This document shows positions 17,675 to 25,796 of a DNA stretch of 64,000 bases, one piece after another (positions within the stretch are counted from its first letter, which is position 1; each line of letters starts with the position of its first letter). The notes beneath the pieces are model-generated. The model was not told the DNA's origin, made no database searches, and saw nothing but the letters and a program-made list of their open reading frames with translations. The DNA comes from an uncultured Clostridia bacterium (lineage in GTDB: Bacteria; Bacillota; Clostridia; Christensenellales; UBA1242). A program made the translations under genes and the position numbers. Location: assembly GCA_944381215.1 (NCBI GenBank), contig CALWKF010000005.1, forward strand, positions 1 to 64,000. Reading direction: 5' to 3'.

Positions 17675-18030
17675 TAGATAGAATATAGAAACATATCTGC
17701 TTCGTCGATAGGTAGTAAATTGCTCGGTTACGTATTTCTATATACGCGCCCTCGCAATTTCTACCATACTCCTCGCATCTATATTCCTCTATTCTATCTA
17801 TCTCTTTCTTACGGCTTTCGCAATTTTTAACATGTTCCTTGTATCTACACTATTCTATATTATTTAATTTTGTCTGTTGTAGTGTGGTTAGTGTATTTGT
17901 GCAAGATATTTTTATTGGGTGTGCGCCTACGCACAGGTGCCCAACGCGCCCGCAAAATTTTGCGGTGGCAAAAAATTTATGCCGTACACTGAGGTGTACG
18001 CGCGTTAGGCACCCTCGAGATAATGTAAAT
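17672..18030. repeat. GC-rich structured element, copy 1 (between nusG and rplK)
   Basis: A non-coding block that closely parallels the one at 48036-48345. Hairpin A: GGTAG-T-AAATTGC (17711-17723) with GCAATTTCTACC (17754-17765), enclosing CGTAT/ATACG. It is followed by CATACTCCTCGCATCT (17765-17780). A second right-arm-like block (17810-17846) ends CATGTTCCTTGTATCT. Then TTTATTGGGTGTGCGCCTAC with a GTGCG/CGCAC hairpin, a perfect palindrome CCGCAAAATTTTGCGG (17950-17965), and a GTACAC/GTGTAC tetraloop hairpin (17984-17999). The outer TAGATAGAATA (17674-17684) is inverted as TATTCTATCTA (17790-17800). It replaces a plain terminator after nusG. Confidence 0.6.
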
Positions 18031-18179
18031 TACAATTATAGCAATTTTACGCTATAAAAAGTTTTTGCATTTTAACCTTAATTCGGTTTATGCGCATTAG
18101 CGATAAACATATTTCGTGGGAGAGTAAATTGAAATCTTTTAACTTTTTGCTCGCTACTACCACATTGGAGGGAAAACTT

Positions 18180-18644
18180 ATGGCAGAAAGAAAACCTGTC
18201 GCAGTTGTTAAGGCGCAGTTGCCCGCTGGAAAGGCGACCGCTGGTCAGCAACTGGGTGGTGCACTTGGTCCCCACGGTGTTAACATCGGTGCTTTTATAA
18301 AGCAGTTTAACGAGGCTACAGCCAACCAAGTAGGTATGATTATTCCTGTAATAATCAACATTTACACAGACCGCAGTTTTGACATTATTTACAAGACTCC
18401 GCCTGCAGCCGTTTTGATTAAAAAGGCAATCGGCATTGAAAAGGGTAGCGCAAAGACCCCTAAAGTCAGTGCTGGTCAAATCAAAAAGTCGCAAATTCGC
18501 GAGATTGCCAAGACAAAAATGCCAGACCTTAACGCAGTTACCGTTGAGGCAGCAATGTCGATGATCGCTGGTACTGCTCGTAGTATGGGCGTAACAGTTG
18601 TTGATGACGAGAACAAGGAGGTAGAGGGCAATGAAAGCAAGTAA
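18180..18644 (+). CDS. rplK: 50S ribosomal protein L11
   Basis: 154 residues from the ATG at 18180, which follows TTGGAGGG and gives the usual start ([18 protein letters not shown]). Signature segments are [19 protein letters not shown] in the N-terminal domain and the C-terminal rRNA-binding domain with [15 protein letters not shown] short acidic tail ([13 protein letters not shown]) makes it about 13 residues longer than typical. Overlaps rplA by 14 bases. Confidence 0.97.
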   Translation: MAERKPVAVVKAQLPAGKATAGQQLGGALGPHGVNIGAFIKQFNEATANQVGMIIPVIINIYTDRSFDIIYKTPPAAVLIKKAIGIEKGSAKTPKVSAGQIKKSQIREIAKTKMPDLNAVTVEAAMSMIAGTARSMGVTVVDDENKEVEGNESK

Positions 18645-19311
18645 GAAGTATCAGGCAGCCGCTGCACTAGTTGACAGCGCAAAACTCTATTCTCCAAAGG
18701 ATGCACTCGACCTCGCAATCAAGACCGCAACCGCGAAGTTTGACGAGACTGTCGAGCTCCACGTAAAGCTTGGAGTAGATGGCACAAAGGCCGACCAGCA
18801 GGTTCGCGGAACAGTCGTTCTGCCCGCTGGTACTGGTAAAAAGGTTCGTATTCTAGTTATTGCAAAGGGTGACAAGGCTGACGAGGCTACCGCCGCTGGT
18901 GCTGACTATGTTGGTGCAGAGGAAATTGTAGCAAAGATTGCTGGGCAAAACTGGCTCGACTTTGATGTCTGCATTACAACCCCTGACATGTTCGGCGCAA
19001 TCGGTCGTATTGCTAGAATTTTGGGACCTAAGGGTTTGATGCCTAACGCAAAGAGCGGTACTGTAACTACCGACATTACAAAGGCCATTAACGATGTCCG
19101 CGCTGGTAAGGTTGAATACCGTCTTGACAAGGACAACATCGTTCACTGTCCAATTGGAAAGGTAAGTTTCGGTGCTGACAAACTTATGGAGAACTACCAG
19201 GCACTCATGGATGCAATCATCCGTGCAAAGCCCGCTGCAAGTAAGGGAACATATTTAAAGAGTGTTACAATCGCTAGCACAATGGGCCCTGGTATCAAGG
19301 TTCAGGCCTAA
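18631..19311 (+). CDS. rplA: 50S ribosomal protein L1
   Basis: 226 residues, normal length. Conserved [16 protein letters not shown] (about 130-145) and the C-terminal TMGPGIKV are present. L1 forms the mobile stalk at the ribosomal E site and, in many bacteria, represses its own operon. Its ribosome site AAGGAGG lies inside rplK. A strong terminator follows and rplJ-rplL, the usual next genes, are absent here. Confidence 0.97.
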   Translation: MKASKKYQAAAALVDSAKLYSPKDALDLAIKTATAKFDETVELHVKLGVDGTKADQQVRGTVVLPAGTGKKVRILVIAKGDKADEATAAGADYVGAEEIVAKIAGQNWLDFDVCITTPDMFGAIGRIARILGPKGLMPNAKSGTVTTDITKAINDVRAGKVEYRLDKDNIVHCPIGKVSFGADKLMENYQALMDAIIRAKPAASKGTYLKSVTIASTMGPGIKVQA

Positions 19312-19318
19312 TTAAATT

Positions 19319-19349
19319 AGATATTGCTAAAATGGCAATATCTTTTTTA
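19319..19349 (+). terminator. Rho-independent terminator of rplKA
   Basis: AGATATTGC and GCAATATCT form a 9-base-pair stem with a 7-base loop, then TTTTTT; 8 bases after the rplA stop. Confidence 0.9.
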
Positions 19350-19407
19350 TTATTTAAATTTAATTGTTACAAAATTATAAAAAGTGTATTATAAAATGCT
19401 AAAAACC

Positions 19408-19436
19408 TTGCCTAAAATAGTCTAATTTGCTAGAAT
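19408..19436 (+). promoter_or_regulatory. Sigma-A type promoter for the 19453 gene
   Basis: TTGCCT (19408-19413), 17 bases, TAGAAT (19431-19436), followed by TTAGGAGG and ATG at 19453. Confidence 0.5.
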
Positions 19437-19452
19437 TTGTTAGGAGGATGCT

Positions 19453-20631
19453 ATGAAAGTTACAAATTTACCGATTTTATGCCAAAACGCCGATTTTATT
19501 ATCTACGGTGAAAAAGAGGATAACTCAAAGATTGAAAAAATACTTGATGACCTGACTCGCGATAGAAAGTCTGTTGACAAAATTCTAAATCTGGGAGACA
19601 ATTACCAGCCCTTTAATCTCGTGTTGTTGGGGAAATATAAAAAAGAAGAGCCCGCCACATATTTTGCGGGGTGGAATACTGACAACTTCGAGGACAGCAG
19701 TTGGGTGCGTTGCTATGTAATTCAGTCTTATATTTATTGGCGTACGGGCTGGAAAAATAGGGACGAAGCCCCAAACTGGTGGACTTGTGAGGGAATAAAG
19801 TGGTATGTGTCAAACAAACTCTACGGTTTTTATAAATCATACGACTTGCTTCGCAATAACTATATCGTTAATATTATAAAGGAATCAAATGGCAAGCCCG
19901 ACGTCGTCGAGTACTTCAACAACCTGTTGATTGAAAAAGAGTACCGAAACTACGAAAAGCCAAAACTCGATTTCTTTATGGTAAAGTATTTGCACGAAAT
20001 CGAAAAATTGGACTTTGATACCATATTAAATACCGAATTTGACACCAAAGAAATAATTACAAAAATGTATCATTACTACAACGACTACTTCGAAATCTCA
20101 AAAATTCCGCAAAGTTTTGGCGAAATTAACACGCCGGAGCAACTACTAGACTATATAAATGTAAATTTTCGACTCGGGTATATGAAAAAATCGGGCGAAT
20201 GCACCCGCTCCTATGAGAGTATGCACACCCACTACCGTACCGCCACAATGGAGGAGATTGAGAAAAATAAAATTCTAAATTGTTGTGATACTAACAGATT
20301 TATAAAGCACTTTCTCGACGAGCACCAAATTGAAAATAAACAATTTTGCGTATACAAATTCAACACCGAGAAAAACGAGTGGATGTCCCACTTTTTCACA
20401 GCATTCAAGCGCGGAAATGCTTGGTACTCGTTCGAGGCAACCAACTTTTTAAACAACGGAATTGTAAAATACTTTAATTTAAATCAAATTGTCCAAATGC
20501 AGAAGGATATGTTCTGGGGGATGAACGAGCACGTAAAGTGCATAGATGTTTTGATTCCCGCAGGACTAAGTATGGGTGAGGTGCAAAATTTGGTCGAGGG
20601 AAAAGAAGAGTACAAAATGACAAAAAACTAA
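19453..20631 (+). CDS. Possible transglutaminase/papain-like fold protein
   Basis: 392 residues without signal peptide. The first ~200 residues are aromatic-rich with several Trp (for example SYIYWRTGWKNRDEAPNWW). In the last third a pattern like the transglutaminase-like core can be seen: Cys in ILNCCDTNRFIKHFLDEHQI (about 274-293), a His in EWMSHFFTAFKRG (about 311-323), then an acidic residue in WYSFEATNF (about 326-334, Glu where Asp is usual). This is pattern recognition only; the fold and any protease or cross-linking activity are unproven. Single gene between two terminators. Confidence 0.6.
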   Translation: MKVTNLPILCQNADFIIYGEKEDNSKIEKILDDLTRDRKSVDKILNLGDNYQPFNLVLLGKYKKEEPATYFAGWNTDNFEDSSWVRCYVIQSYIYWRTGWKNRDEAPNWWTCEGIKWYVSNKLYGFYKSYDLLRNNYIVNIIKESNGKPDVVEYFNNLLIEKEYRNYEKPKLDFFMVKYLHEIEKLDFDTILNTEFDTKEIITKMYHYYNDYFEISKIPQSFGEINTPEQLLDYINVNFRLGYMKKSGECTRSYESMHTHYRTATMEEIEKNKILNCCDTNRFIKHFLDEHQIENKQFCVYKFNTEKNEWMSHFFTAFKRGNAWYSFEATNFLNNGIVKYFNLNQIVQMQKDMFWGMNEHVKCIDVLIPAGLSMGEVQNLVEGKEEYKMTKN

Positions 20632-20694
20632 AATTGCCTTTACACAATTTTACAAAGTGTTTAATTTATTCTAAAAAATCAAATATTACACCTA

Positions 20695-20739
20695 TTAAAA
20701 CGTATAAAAATAACAAAATTTATATTTTATACGTTTTTT
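20695..20739 (+). terminator. Rho-independent terminator
   Basis: AAAACGTATAAAA (20697-20709) is exactly inverted as TTTTATACGTTTT (20725-20737), followed by more T; 65 bases after the stop at 20631. Confidence 0.65.
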
Positions 20740-20827
20740 GTTTGCTATTTTTTCTATTTTCGGTTAAAATATAATTAACCTGTTATTTAGGTTACAATAA
20801 AAACTTTTGAAAGGAGAAAAAAAGAAA

Positions 20828-21448
20828 ATGGAAAAAGCAAGTGTTTTTAAATCAGTTGCAGTTTCAGCATGCGCAGTTTTGCTTGTGATCGCTTGTGCTT
20901 TCGGTCTTGCCGCTTGTGGCGAAACTCCGCTTTACAAGGTAGACTTCAGTGGCACTGTTGGTGATCAATACAAACACCAAGTAGCAGCTTCCACATGGAG
21001 AGAGTCTGACGAGGAGGGCTTTGAAAAGGTTTACACCTTGACTGGTACTGTTGCATACAACCTTAAGGTTGCACAAGACTTAGGCTACCTTGACCAAGAT
21101 GGTAATGGTAGAAAGCATTTCGTTATTATTCACTTCTCATCTGAAGACCTTGCACGTGTTGCTTATAATGAGGCTGAAGGAACAGGTTTCTACGTAAAGA
21201 TTACTAACTTCTATGGCACAGACGATGAAACAGAAGTTGTAAAGCACACAAGCTTTGGTGCAATGGCAGATGCAGACGCTGACACCAGCCACGACTACTA
21301 CTTGTTCCAAGGTGTTGACGAGACCGTTCGTACTTTAACTCTCGAAATTAGCTTCGATGGTACCGAAGAGAACGCACGTCTTTACAAGTTTGTTATCGAC
21401 CCAGCAAACTACAAGCTTGAGTCAGCTCCAACTGACAGCGCAGAATAA
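20828..21448 (+). CDS. Putative secreted lipoprotein
   Basis: 206 residues from the ATG at 20828, which is preceded by AAAGGAG. A signal peptide (about 1-30) ends in the lipobox LAAC followed by GE, so Cys would be lipidated and the protein anchored on the outer face of the membrane. The mature part is acidic and beta-rich (Tyr/Asp/Thr). No family recognised. Single gene with a strong terminator. Confidence 0.85.
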   Translation: MEKASVFKSVAVSACAVLLVIACAFGLAACGETPLYKVDFSGTVGDQYKHQVAASTWRESDEEGFEKVYTLTGTVAYNLKVAQDLGYLDQDGNGRKHFVIIHFSSEDLARVAYNEAEGTGFYVKITNFYGTDDETEVVKHTSFGAMADADADTSHDYYLFQGVDETVRTLTLEISFDGTEENARLYKFVIDPANYKLESAPTDSAE

Positions 21449-21483
21449 TCTGCTAAATTGGCTTTTACATCTAATTAAACAAC

Positions 21484-21534
21484 AAAAAGTGGCATCTTTT
21501 AGCGTAGGGATATGCGAAAAGATGCCTTTTTTGT
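21484..21534 (+). terminator. Rho-independent terminator
   Basis: GGCATCTTTT (21491-21500) pairs with AAAAGATGCC (21517-21526), followed by TTTTTT; downstream of the lipoprotein gene. Confidence 0.85.
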
Positions 21535-21626
21535 TTTATTTTTGCGAACTTTCTAAAATTCAACCATTTAACTTTACTAAATAGCTCGTAAATGGTAAAA
21601 TAATAGAAAAATTTACGGAGGCGAAA

Positions 21627-22250
21627 TTGCCAAAAAATAACGAAAAAGAGTCGGCCGAGCAGATATTGAAAAATATCAAAGACCTCGAAAAGAGCACCCA
21701 GTACGAGAGGAGCGAGGTAGTTGCTACCCCAAAGGACTTACAAGAGGAGGCAGACAAAAAACATAATACTCAGCAAACTGCCAACACACTCCAACCGAGC
21801 CAAACTGCCGATGCACCTCAACCGAGTCAAAACGAGCGGGACAGCACACTTTTCATGCTAAATAATAATGCACCACAAAACACAATTCAAGCGAGTGACC
21901 GCGAAATCGAAAAATACTACCACGAGAATATTCAAAGTCGTAGTTACGGCACAATCGGTATAACGCTTGGAGTTGTTGCTGTGCTTTGCTCAATAGTGTT
22001 GATTATTGCGCTTGCCTCGGGTCTCGATTCCGCCACTACCAGCGGTTTCCTGCTGTGGACCTTTAACTTTATTTTGTTGCCAGTTGTGGGCATTGGTGGT
22101 AGTGTAATTTTTGCACTAATTTCGGCAATTTTAGGAATTGTCGCCATAACCAAGGCGCATAAACGCGTAATTTCGTGGGTCGCATTTGCCTTGGGTCTCA
22201 TAATTCTTGCATATGTGGTGATTATGGCAGGAATTTACCTGTTTACCTAA
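21627..22250 (+). CDS. Small membrane protein, DUF4190-like C-terminus
   Basis: 207 residues with a TTG start (21627) preceded by ACGGAGG. The first ~105 residues are polar, with two QPSQTA-type repeats (TLQPSQTA and APQPSQNE). The rest has three membrane helices with the Gly/Ala/Ile composition of DUF4190-type proteins (GIVAITKAHKRVISWVAFALG). Such proteins are common in Gram-positives, with unknown function. No clear neighbours in operon. Confidence 0.75.
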   Translation: MPKNNEKESAEQILKNIKDLEKSTQYERSEVVATPKDLQEEADKKHNTQQTANTLQPSQTADAPQPSQNERDSTLFMLNNNAPQNTIQASDREIEKYYHENIQSRSYGTIGITLGVVAVLCSIVLIIALASGLDSATTSGFLLWTFNFILLPVVGIGGSVIFALISAILGIVAITKAHKRVISWVAFALGLIILAYVVIMAGIYLFT

Positions 22251-22305
22251 ATTTGCGCACAGTTTTATCGCAGAAAACACATTAAACTTTAATTAAATTT
22301 ACTTG

Positions 22306-22630
22306 GTCATCCTGAGCCTCGACCCGCGTAAGCCCTTTGTAACTCAGCGTATAAGGAAAGCAACAATAGGAACACTTAGCATGACGCTGCCCGAAGGATC
22401 TATTCCGCTTATAAAATCACTAGGTCGCACGGTGCGAGGGTGCATACACGATAATTAAACAAACCGTACCCTCAAATAAAATTATAGGTCATCCTGAGCC
22501 TCGACCCGCATAGCATTTAGACGAAGGATCTATTCCTCTTAAAGCATTACCAAACAAACCGTAAAGATGTAGTAGAAAAAAGCGGAAGAGATTCTTCGTC
22601 TAAAGCTCTATAAGCAGGGCTCAGAATGAC
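22306..22630. repeat. MITE-like inverted repeats upstream of hpf
   Basis: GTCATCCTGAGCCTCGACCC begins a unit at 22306 (ending CGAAGGATCTATTCC at 22406) and again at 22488-22536. At 22584-22630 the same unit runs in reverse orientation (GGAAGAG...GGGCTCAGAATGAC). The second and third form imperfect ~48-base terminal inverted repeats around a ~47-base core. AAACAAACCGTA occurs twice (22457-22468, 22552-22563). The whole 500-base gap (22251-22749) has no gene. Confidence 0.7.
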
Positions 22631-22693
22631 TAATTATTATATAACAACGATAGCATTCGTTTATTTTGAATGGCGTAATTTATCGCAATTTAA

Positions 22694-22722
22694 TTGCCAA
22701 AACTACGCAAGTTTGATATAAT
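22694..22722 (+). promoter_or_regulatory. Sigma-A type promoter of hpf
   Basis: TTGCCA (22694-22699), 17 bases, TATAAT (22717-22722), located downstream of the inverted-repeat element; AAGGGGGTGA precedes the ATG. Confidence 0.6.
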
Positions 22723-22749
22723 ATAAATGTATTAAGGGGGTGACATATC

Positions 22750-23298
22750 ATGGAAGTACAAATTATGTCTAAAAACTACACAGTGAGCGAAAAACTCGCG
22801 AACATTATCAAGGAAAAGGTAAACCGACTCGAGCGTTATTTCCCCGAGACTGCGCAGGCAAAGGTCGTTTGCTCTCGTGCGAACAAGGACACTTTTAAAC
22901 TAGAACTTACGATTAAGGACAAAGGCTTGCTTTTCCGTAGTGAGGTAATGTCTGACAATATGTACCAGAACATCGACCTTGCTTTGCCAAAAGTAGAGCG
23001 TCAAATTAAAAAGTATTCTACCAAGCTTCAGGACAAGTTGCGCAAAAACGTTGATTTAAACGAGTTGATGTTCAACGATGACGACCTTGACTTTGAGATT
23101 AAACCCGATGAGAGTTTGGTCGACAAGGTAAAGAACTTCAACATCTACCCGCTGACAGTTGCCGAGGCAATTATGGAACTCGAAAACTCCGACCACGCCT
23201 TCTATGTTTATCTAAACAATGAAAATGGCAGGGTAAACATCATCTACAAGCGTCGCTACGGTGGTTATGGTATTATTGACCCAACTGTTGAGGAATAA
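22750..23298 (+). CDS. hpf: Long-form ribosome hibernation promoting factor
   Basis: 182 residues. The N-terminal domain (1-~100) is the YfiA/HPF fold that occupies the 30S decoding site. The C-terminal ~60 residues (LVDKVKNFNIYPLTVAEAIM through YKRRYGGYGIIDP) form the dimerisation domain of the long form, which joins two ribosomes into 100S particles in stationary phase. Typical length. Single gene with its own promoter and a strong terminator. Confidence 0.95.
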   Translation: MEVQIMSKNYTVSEKLANIIKEKVNRLERYFPETAQAKVVCSRANKDTFKLELTIKDKGLLFRSEVMSDNMYQNIDLALPKVERQIKKYSTKLQDKLRKNVDLNELMFNDDDLDFEIKPDESLVDKVKNFNIYPLTVAEAIMELENSDHAFYVYLNNENGRVNIIYKRRYGGYGIIDPTVEE

Positions 23299-23311
23299 AA
23301 TCTTTATAAAC

Positions 23312-23341
23312 AAAAAAGTCTCCTAATTTAGGAGACTTTTT
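23312..23341 (+). terminator. Rho-independent terminator of hpf
   Basis: AAAAAGTCTCCTAA inverted as TTAGGAGACTTTTT with a short loop; 14 bases after the stop. The stem is symmetrical and may also act leftwards. Confidence 0.92.
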
Positions 23342-23379
23342 GCTTTGTACTCTTTAATTTATAAATCTAACACTGAAAA

Positions 23380-23697
23380 TTATAATAAAGGTATGAATTG
23401 CATCTCGTTAAATACATAACTAAGGGTAGCGGTGTTGTCATCACTATTCACTTTTAACTCGATATTGCCAATAATCTTGTCGCTATCTTTTTCGATTACC
23501 GATATAGAACTGCCTGCATTTTCTTGGTATTTTGCTATTTTCTTTAATATCAGTGCATCGATTTTTTCTATACTGTCGATTTTATTTAGAAACTTGCCGA
23601 CATTGTCCGAGTTAAAAATTTCGAGCCAGTCGCGATTATCTTGTGGCTGTAAGTCCCTCAAGATTAATCTTTCAGTCACGATTTGGGTTTTTAGCAT
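23380..23697 (-). pseudogene. Truncated GNAT acetyltransferase (N-terminal half only)
   Basis: 105 residues. The start (TERLILRDLQPQDNRDWLEIFNS) is typical of RimJ/RimL-type GNAT N-acetyltransferases, and strands up to IGNIELKVNSDDNTATLSYVFNE follow. The frame then ends, so the acetyl-CoA-binding motif (Q/R-x2-G-x-G/A) and the C-terminal half are missing. No remainder of the gene is seen in the ~40 bases before the hpf terminator. Likely a remnant left by deletion. Confidence 0.7.
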
Positions 23698-23708
23698 ATT
23701 AAACCCCT

Positions 23709-24920
23709 TTACTTCTGCGTCATTTCTTCAAAATTAGGCATATTCGGCAAGTCGTGCTCAAAAACGTCTTGAATAATGTCGGCCGCTTCGTCCATAAGGA
23801 CTTCGGTATGGGTCGCCGTGTAACTTGTGCGAATCAACGCATCCCCAGCAGGGACTGCGGGACTAACGACAGGGTTTACATACACGCCTTTTTCAAACAA
23901 GACCTTGCACGCGTAGAAGGTGCGGAAATCATCATATGTATTTATAGGAATAATCGGCGCCACACTCTCGCGAATAGGGATGTTGCGCGATTTTAGCGCA
24001 GAACGCATATAGTCGGTAATGTGCATAAGGTGCTTCACGCGCTCGGGCTCGCGCTTCAAAATTTTCAAGGCCTGGTGCGCACAAGCAACATTTGCGGGCG
24101 TCATACTAGCCGAGAATATAAAGGGGCGGGAAGTGTGCTTTACATACTCCACAACTTCCTTTTTCGCTGCCATAAAGCCACCCAGGCTCGCTAGGCTCTT
24201 TGAGAAAGTACCCATAATAATGTCCACATCATCTTCAAGACCGAAGTGCTCCGCAGTACCTCTGCCGTGCTCGCCGAACACACCGAGTCCGTGCGCATCA
24301 TCAATCATCACGCGCGCACCGTATTTTTTCGCCAACGCCACAATTTCGGGCAACTTACATAAATCGCCACCCATAGAGAACACGCCGTCGGTTACAATCA
24401 AAATGCCCTTGTCACTAGGTATGGTTTTTAGTTTGTTCTCAAGGTCTTCCATATCGCTGTGCTCATAGCGTTTCAGCTCCGCGTAACTCAGCCGACAGCC
24501 GTCGTAAATGCTCGCGTGGTTTTCCTTGTCGCAAAGGATGACATCGTGGCGTCCAGCAATCGCGCTGATGATTCCTAGGTTGCTCTGGAAACCCGTTCCA
24601 AAGGTGATAACCTCATCCTTATGCAAAAACTCGGCAAGGTCGTGTTCAAATTCCAGGTGTAGGTCCAAGGTTCCGTTTAAAAAACGCGAGCCCGAGCACC
24701 CAGAACCGTACTTTTTGTAGGCATTAATGCCCGCCTCAATGACTTCGGGGTGGCTGGTAAGGCCCAGATAGTTGTTACTACCAATCATAATGACACGATG
24801 CCCTTCCATATTTACGACCACGTCTTGACCACTCTCGAGGTAGTGAAAATACGGGTAAATACCCAGTTCTTTTGCCTTGTCTGCCAGGCTAAACGCCTTG
24901 CACTTTTCAAATAAATCCAT
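23709..24920 (-). CDS. PLP-dependent alpha-oxoamine synthase (serine palmitoyltransferase/KBL-like)
   Basis: 403 residues. Fold type I aminotransferase of the family that condenses an amino acid with an acyl-CoA. Schiff-base lysine is K241 in GTFSKSLASLGG; D207 and H210 lie in the DDAHGLGV motif, and H135 stacks on PLP. The segments YPYFHYLES and GSGCSGSRFLNGTLDLH are closer to Bacteroides-type serine palmitoyltransferase and its relatives than to E. coli Kbl or BioF (from memory). It could start sphingolipid synthesis, or be glycine C-acetyltransferase. The truncated GNAT lies just downstream; no bio or threonine dehydrogenase genes are near. Confidence 0.88.
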   Translation of the reverse strand: MDLFEKCKAFSLADKAKELGIYPYFHYLESGQDVVVNMEGHRVIMIGSNNYLGLTSHPEVIEAGINAYKKYGSGCSGSRFLNGTLDLHLEFEHDLAEFLHKDEVITFGTGFQSNLGIISAIAGRHDVILCDKENHASIYDGCRLSYAELKRYEHSDMEDLENKLKTIPSDKGILIVTDGVFSMGGDLCKLPEIVALAKKYGARVMIDDAHGLGVFGEHGRGTAEHFGLEDDVDIIMGTFSKSLASLGGFMAAKKEVVEYVKHTSRPFIFSASMTPANVACAHQALKILKREPERVKHLMHITDYMRSALKSRNIPIRESVAPIIPINTYDDFRTFYACKVLFEKGVYVNPVVSPAVPAGDALIRTSYTATHTEVLMDEAADIIQDVFEHDLPNMPNFEEMTQK

Positions 24921-25072
24921 AATAATTCTCCGTTTTATAAAGTATAATTTTAGTATAACAAAAAATTTTACATTTGGCTAGCAATTTGAACAAAAAAAGA
25001 TTTTACATGAATTTATACATTTTGTTAAATCGCAAAAGTCCAAATTTTTACTAACTTTTATTCGAAAATTAG

Positions 25073-25101
25073 TTGAAAAGAATTAGCAAATTGTGTATAA
25101 T
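25073..25101 (+). promoter_or_regulatory. Sigma-A type promoter of the ABC/PucR pair
   Basis: TTGAAA (25073-25078), 17 bases, TATAAT (25096-25101), then AAGGAG and ATG at 25122. Confidence 0.6.
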
Positions 25102-25121
25102 AATCAAATAAGGAGAAGTTT

Positions 25122-25796
25122 ATGGCTGAATTTGTAATTGAATTAAAAGACATTAAACTGGCGTATAATAAAGATTATTGCGCGCTATTTGATATTAATT
25201 TAACGCTAAAAAAAGGCGACAGGCTGGCAATCATAGGCGAAACTGGTAGCGGAAAAACCGCACTGCTTAGACTCATCGCGGGCCTGGAAAAACAAAAGAG
25301 TGGCGAGTGCCTAATCGAAGGCGTGCCCGTTAGTAAAGTGAATTTTGCGAAGGACATCAGCCTTGGTTATTTGTCTACAAAGGCCGTGTTTTTTGAGCGT
25401 AAAAGTGTCTATAAAAATCTGCTTTGGGCGTTGAAAGTGCACAAGGTCGTCGCATCCGAGCGCGAGGAACGTATTAACACTATTTTAAAGGAATACGACA
25501 TCGAGTCGCTAGAAAAAGAGAAAATTAAAAATTTGTGTAGCAGTGATAGACGTCTTGTCCAAATTGCGCGCATGGCCCTTAGGCCTCTTGACATAATTTT
25601 GTGCGACGATGTGTTGAGTGAGTATGATAACGACACGGTCGCTCGTATAAAAAAGGCGTTAGGGCAGTTGTTTGACAGTGCGCCAAAAGATAAAGTTATC
25701 ATTATGGCGAGTCAAGAAAAGGAAACTTGCGCTGATTTTGTCAAGGAGTTTAAGTATTTAAAATCAGGAAGTTTTGTGGAGAAATTAGATGAATAG
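25122..25796 (+). CDS. Degenerate ABC-type ATPase
   Basis: 224 residues with the ABC nucleotide-binding fold. Walker A is intact (GETGSGKTALLR, about 38-49). Other catalytic sites have drifted: the LSGGQ signature reads LCSSDRR (about 143-149), Walker B ends LCDDVLS instead of DEP, and the H-loop reads MASQEKE without histidine. It may bind but hydrolyse nucleotide poorly, acting as a sensor rather than a pump. No permease gene is adjacent; the next gene, a PucR-type HTH protein, overlaps by 8 bases. Confidence 0.75.
   Translation: MAEFVIELKDIKLAYNKDYCALFDINLTLKKGDRLAIIGETGSGKTALLRLIAGLEKQKSGECLIEGVPVSKVNFAKDISLGYLSTKAVFFERKSVYKNLLWALKVHKVVASEREERINTILKEYDIESLEKEKIKNLCSSDRRLVQIARMALRPLDIILCDDVLSEYDNDTVARIKKALGQLFDSAPKDKVIIMASQEKETCADFVKEFKYLKSGSFVEKLDE

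Noticed and set aside
17839-18057. 72-codon frame across the nusG-rplK gap
   Set aside because: It runs through palindromes of the structured element and has no ribosome site; conserved structure explains the region better.
17675-18179. L10- or L11-type ribosomal protein autoregulatory leader
   Set aside because: The same structured block also occurs after the topoisomerase B gene, far from any ribosomal gene, so it is not specific to rplKA.
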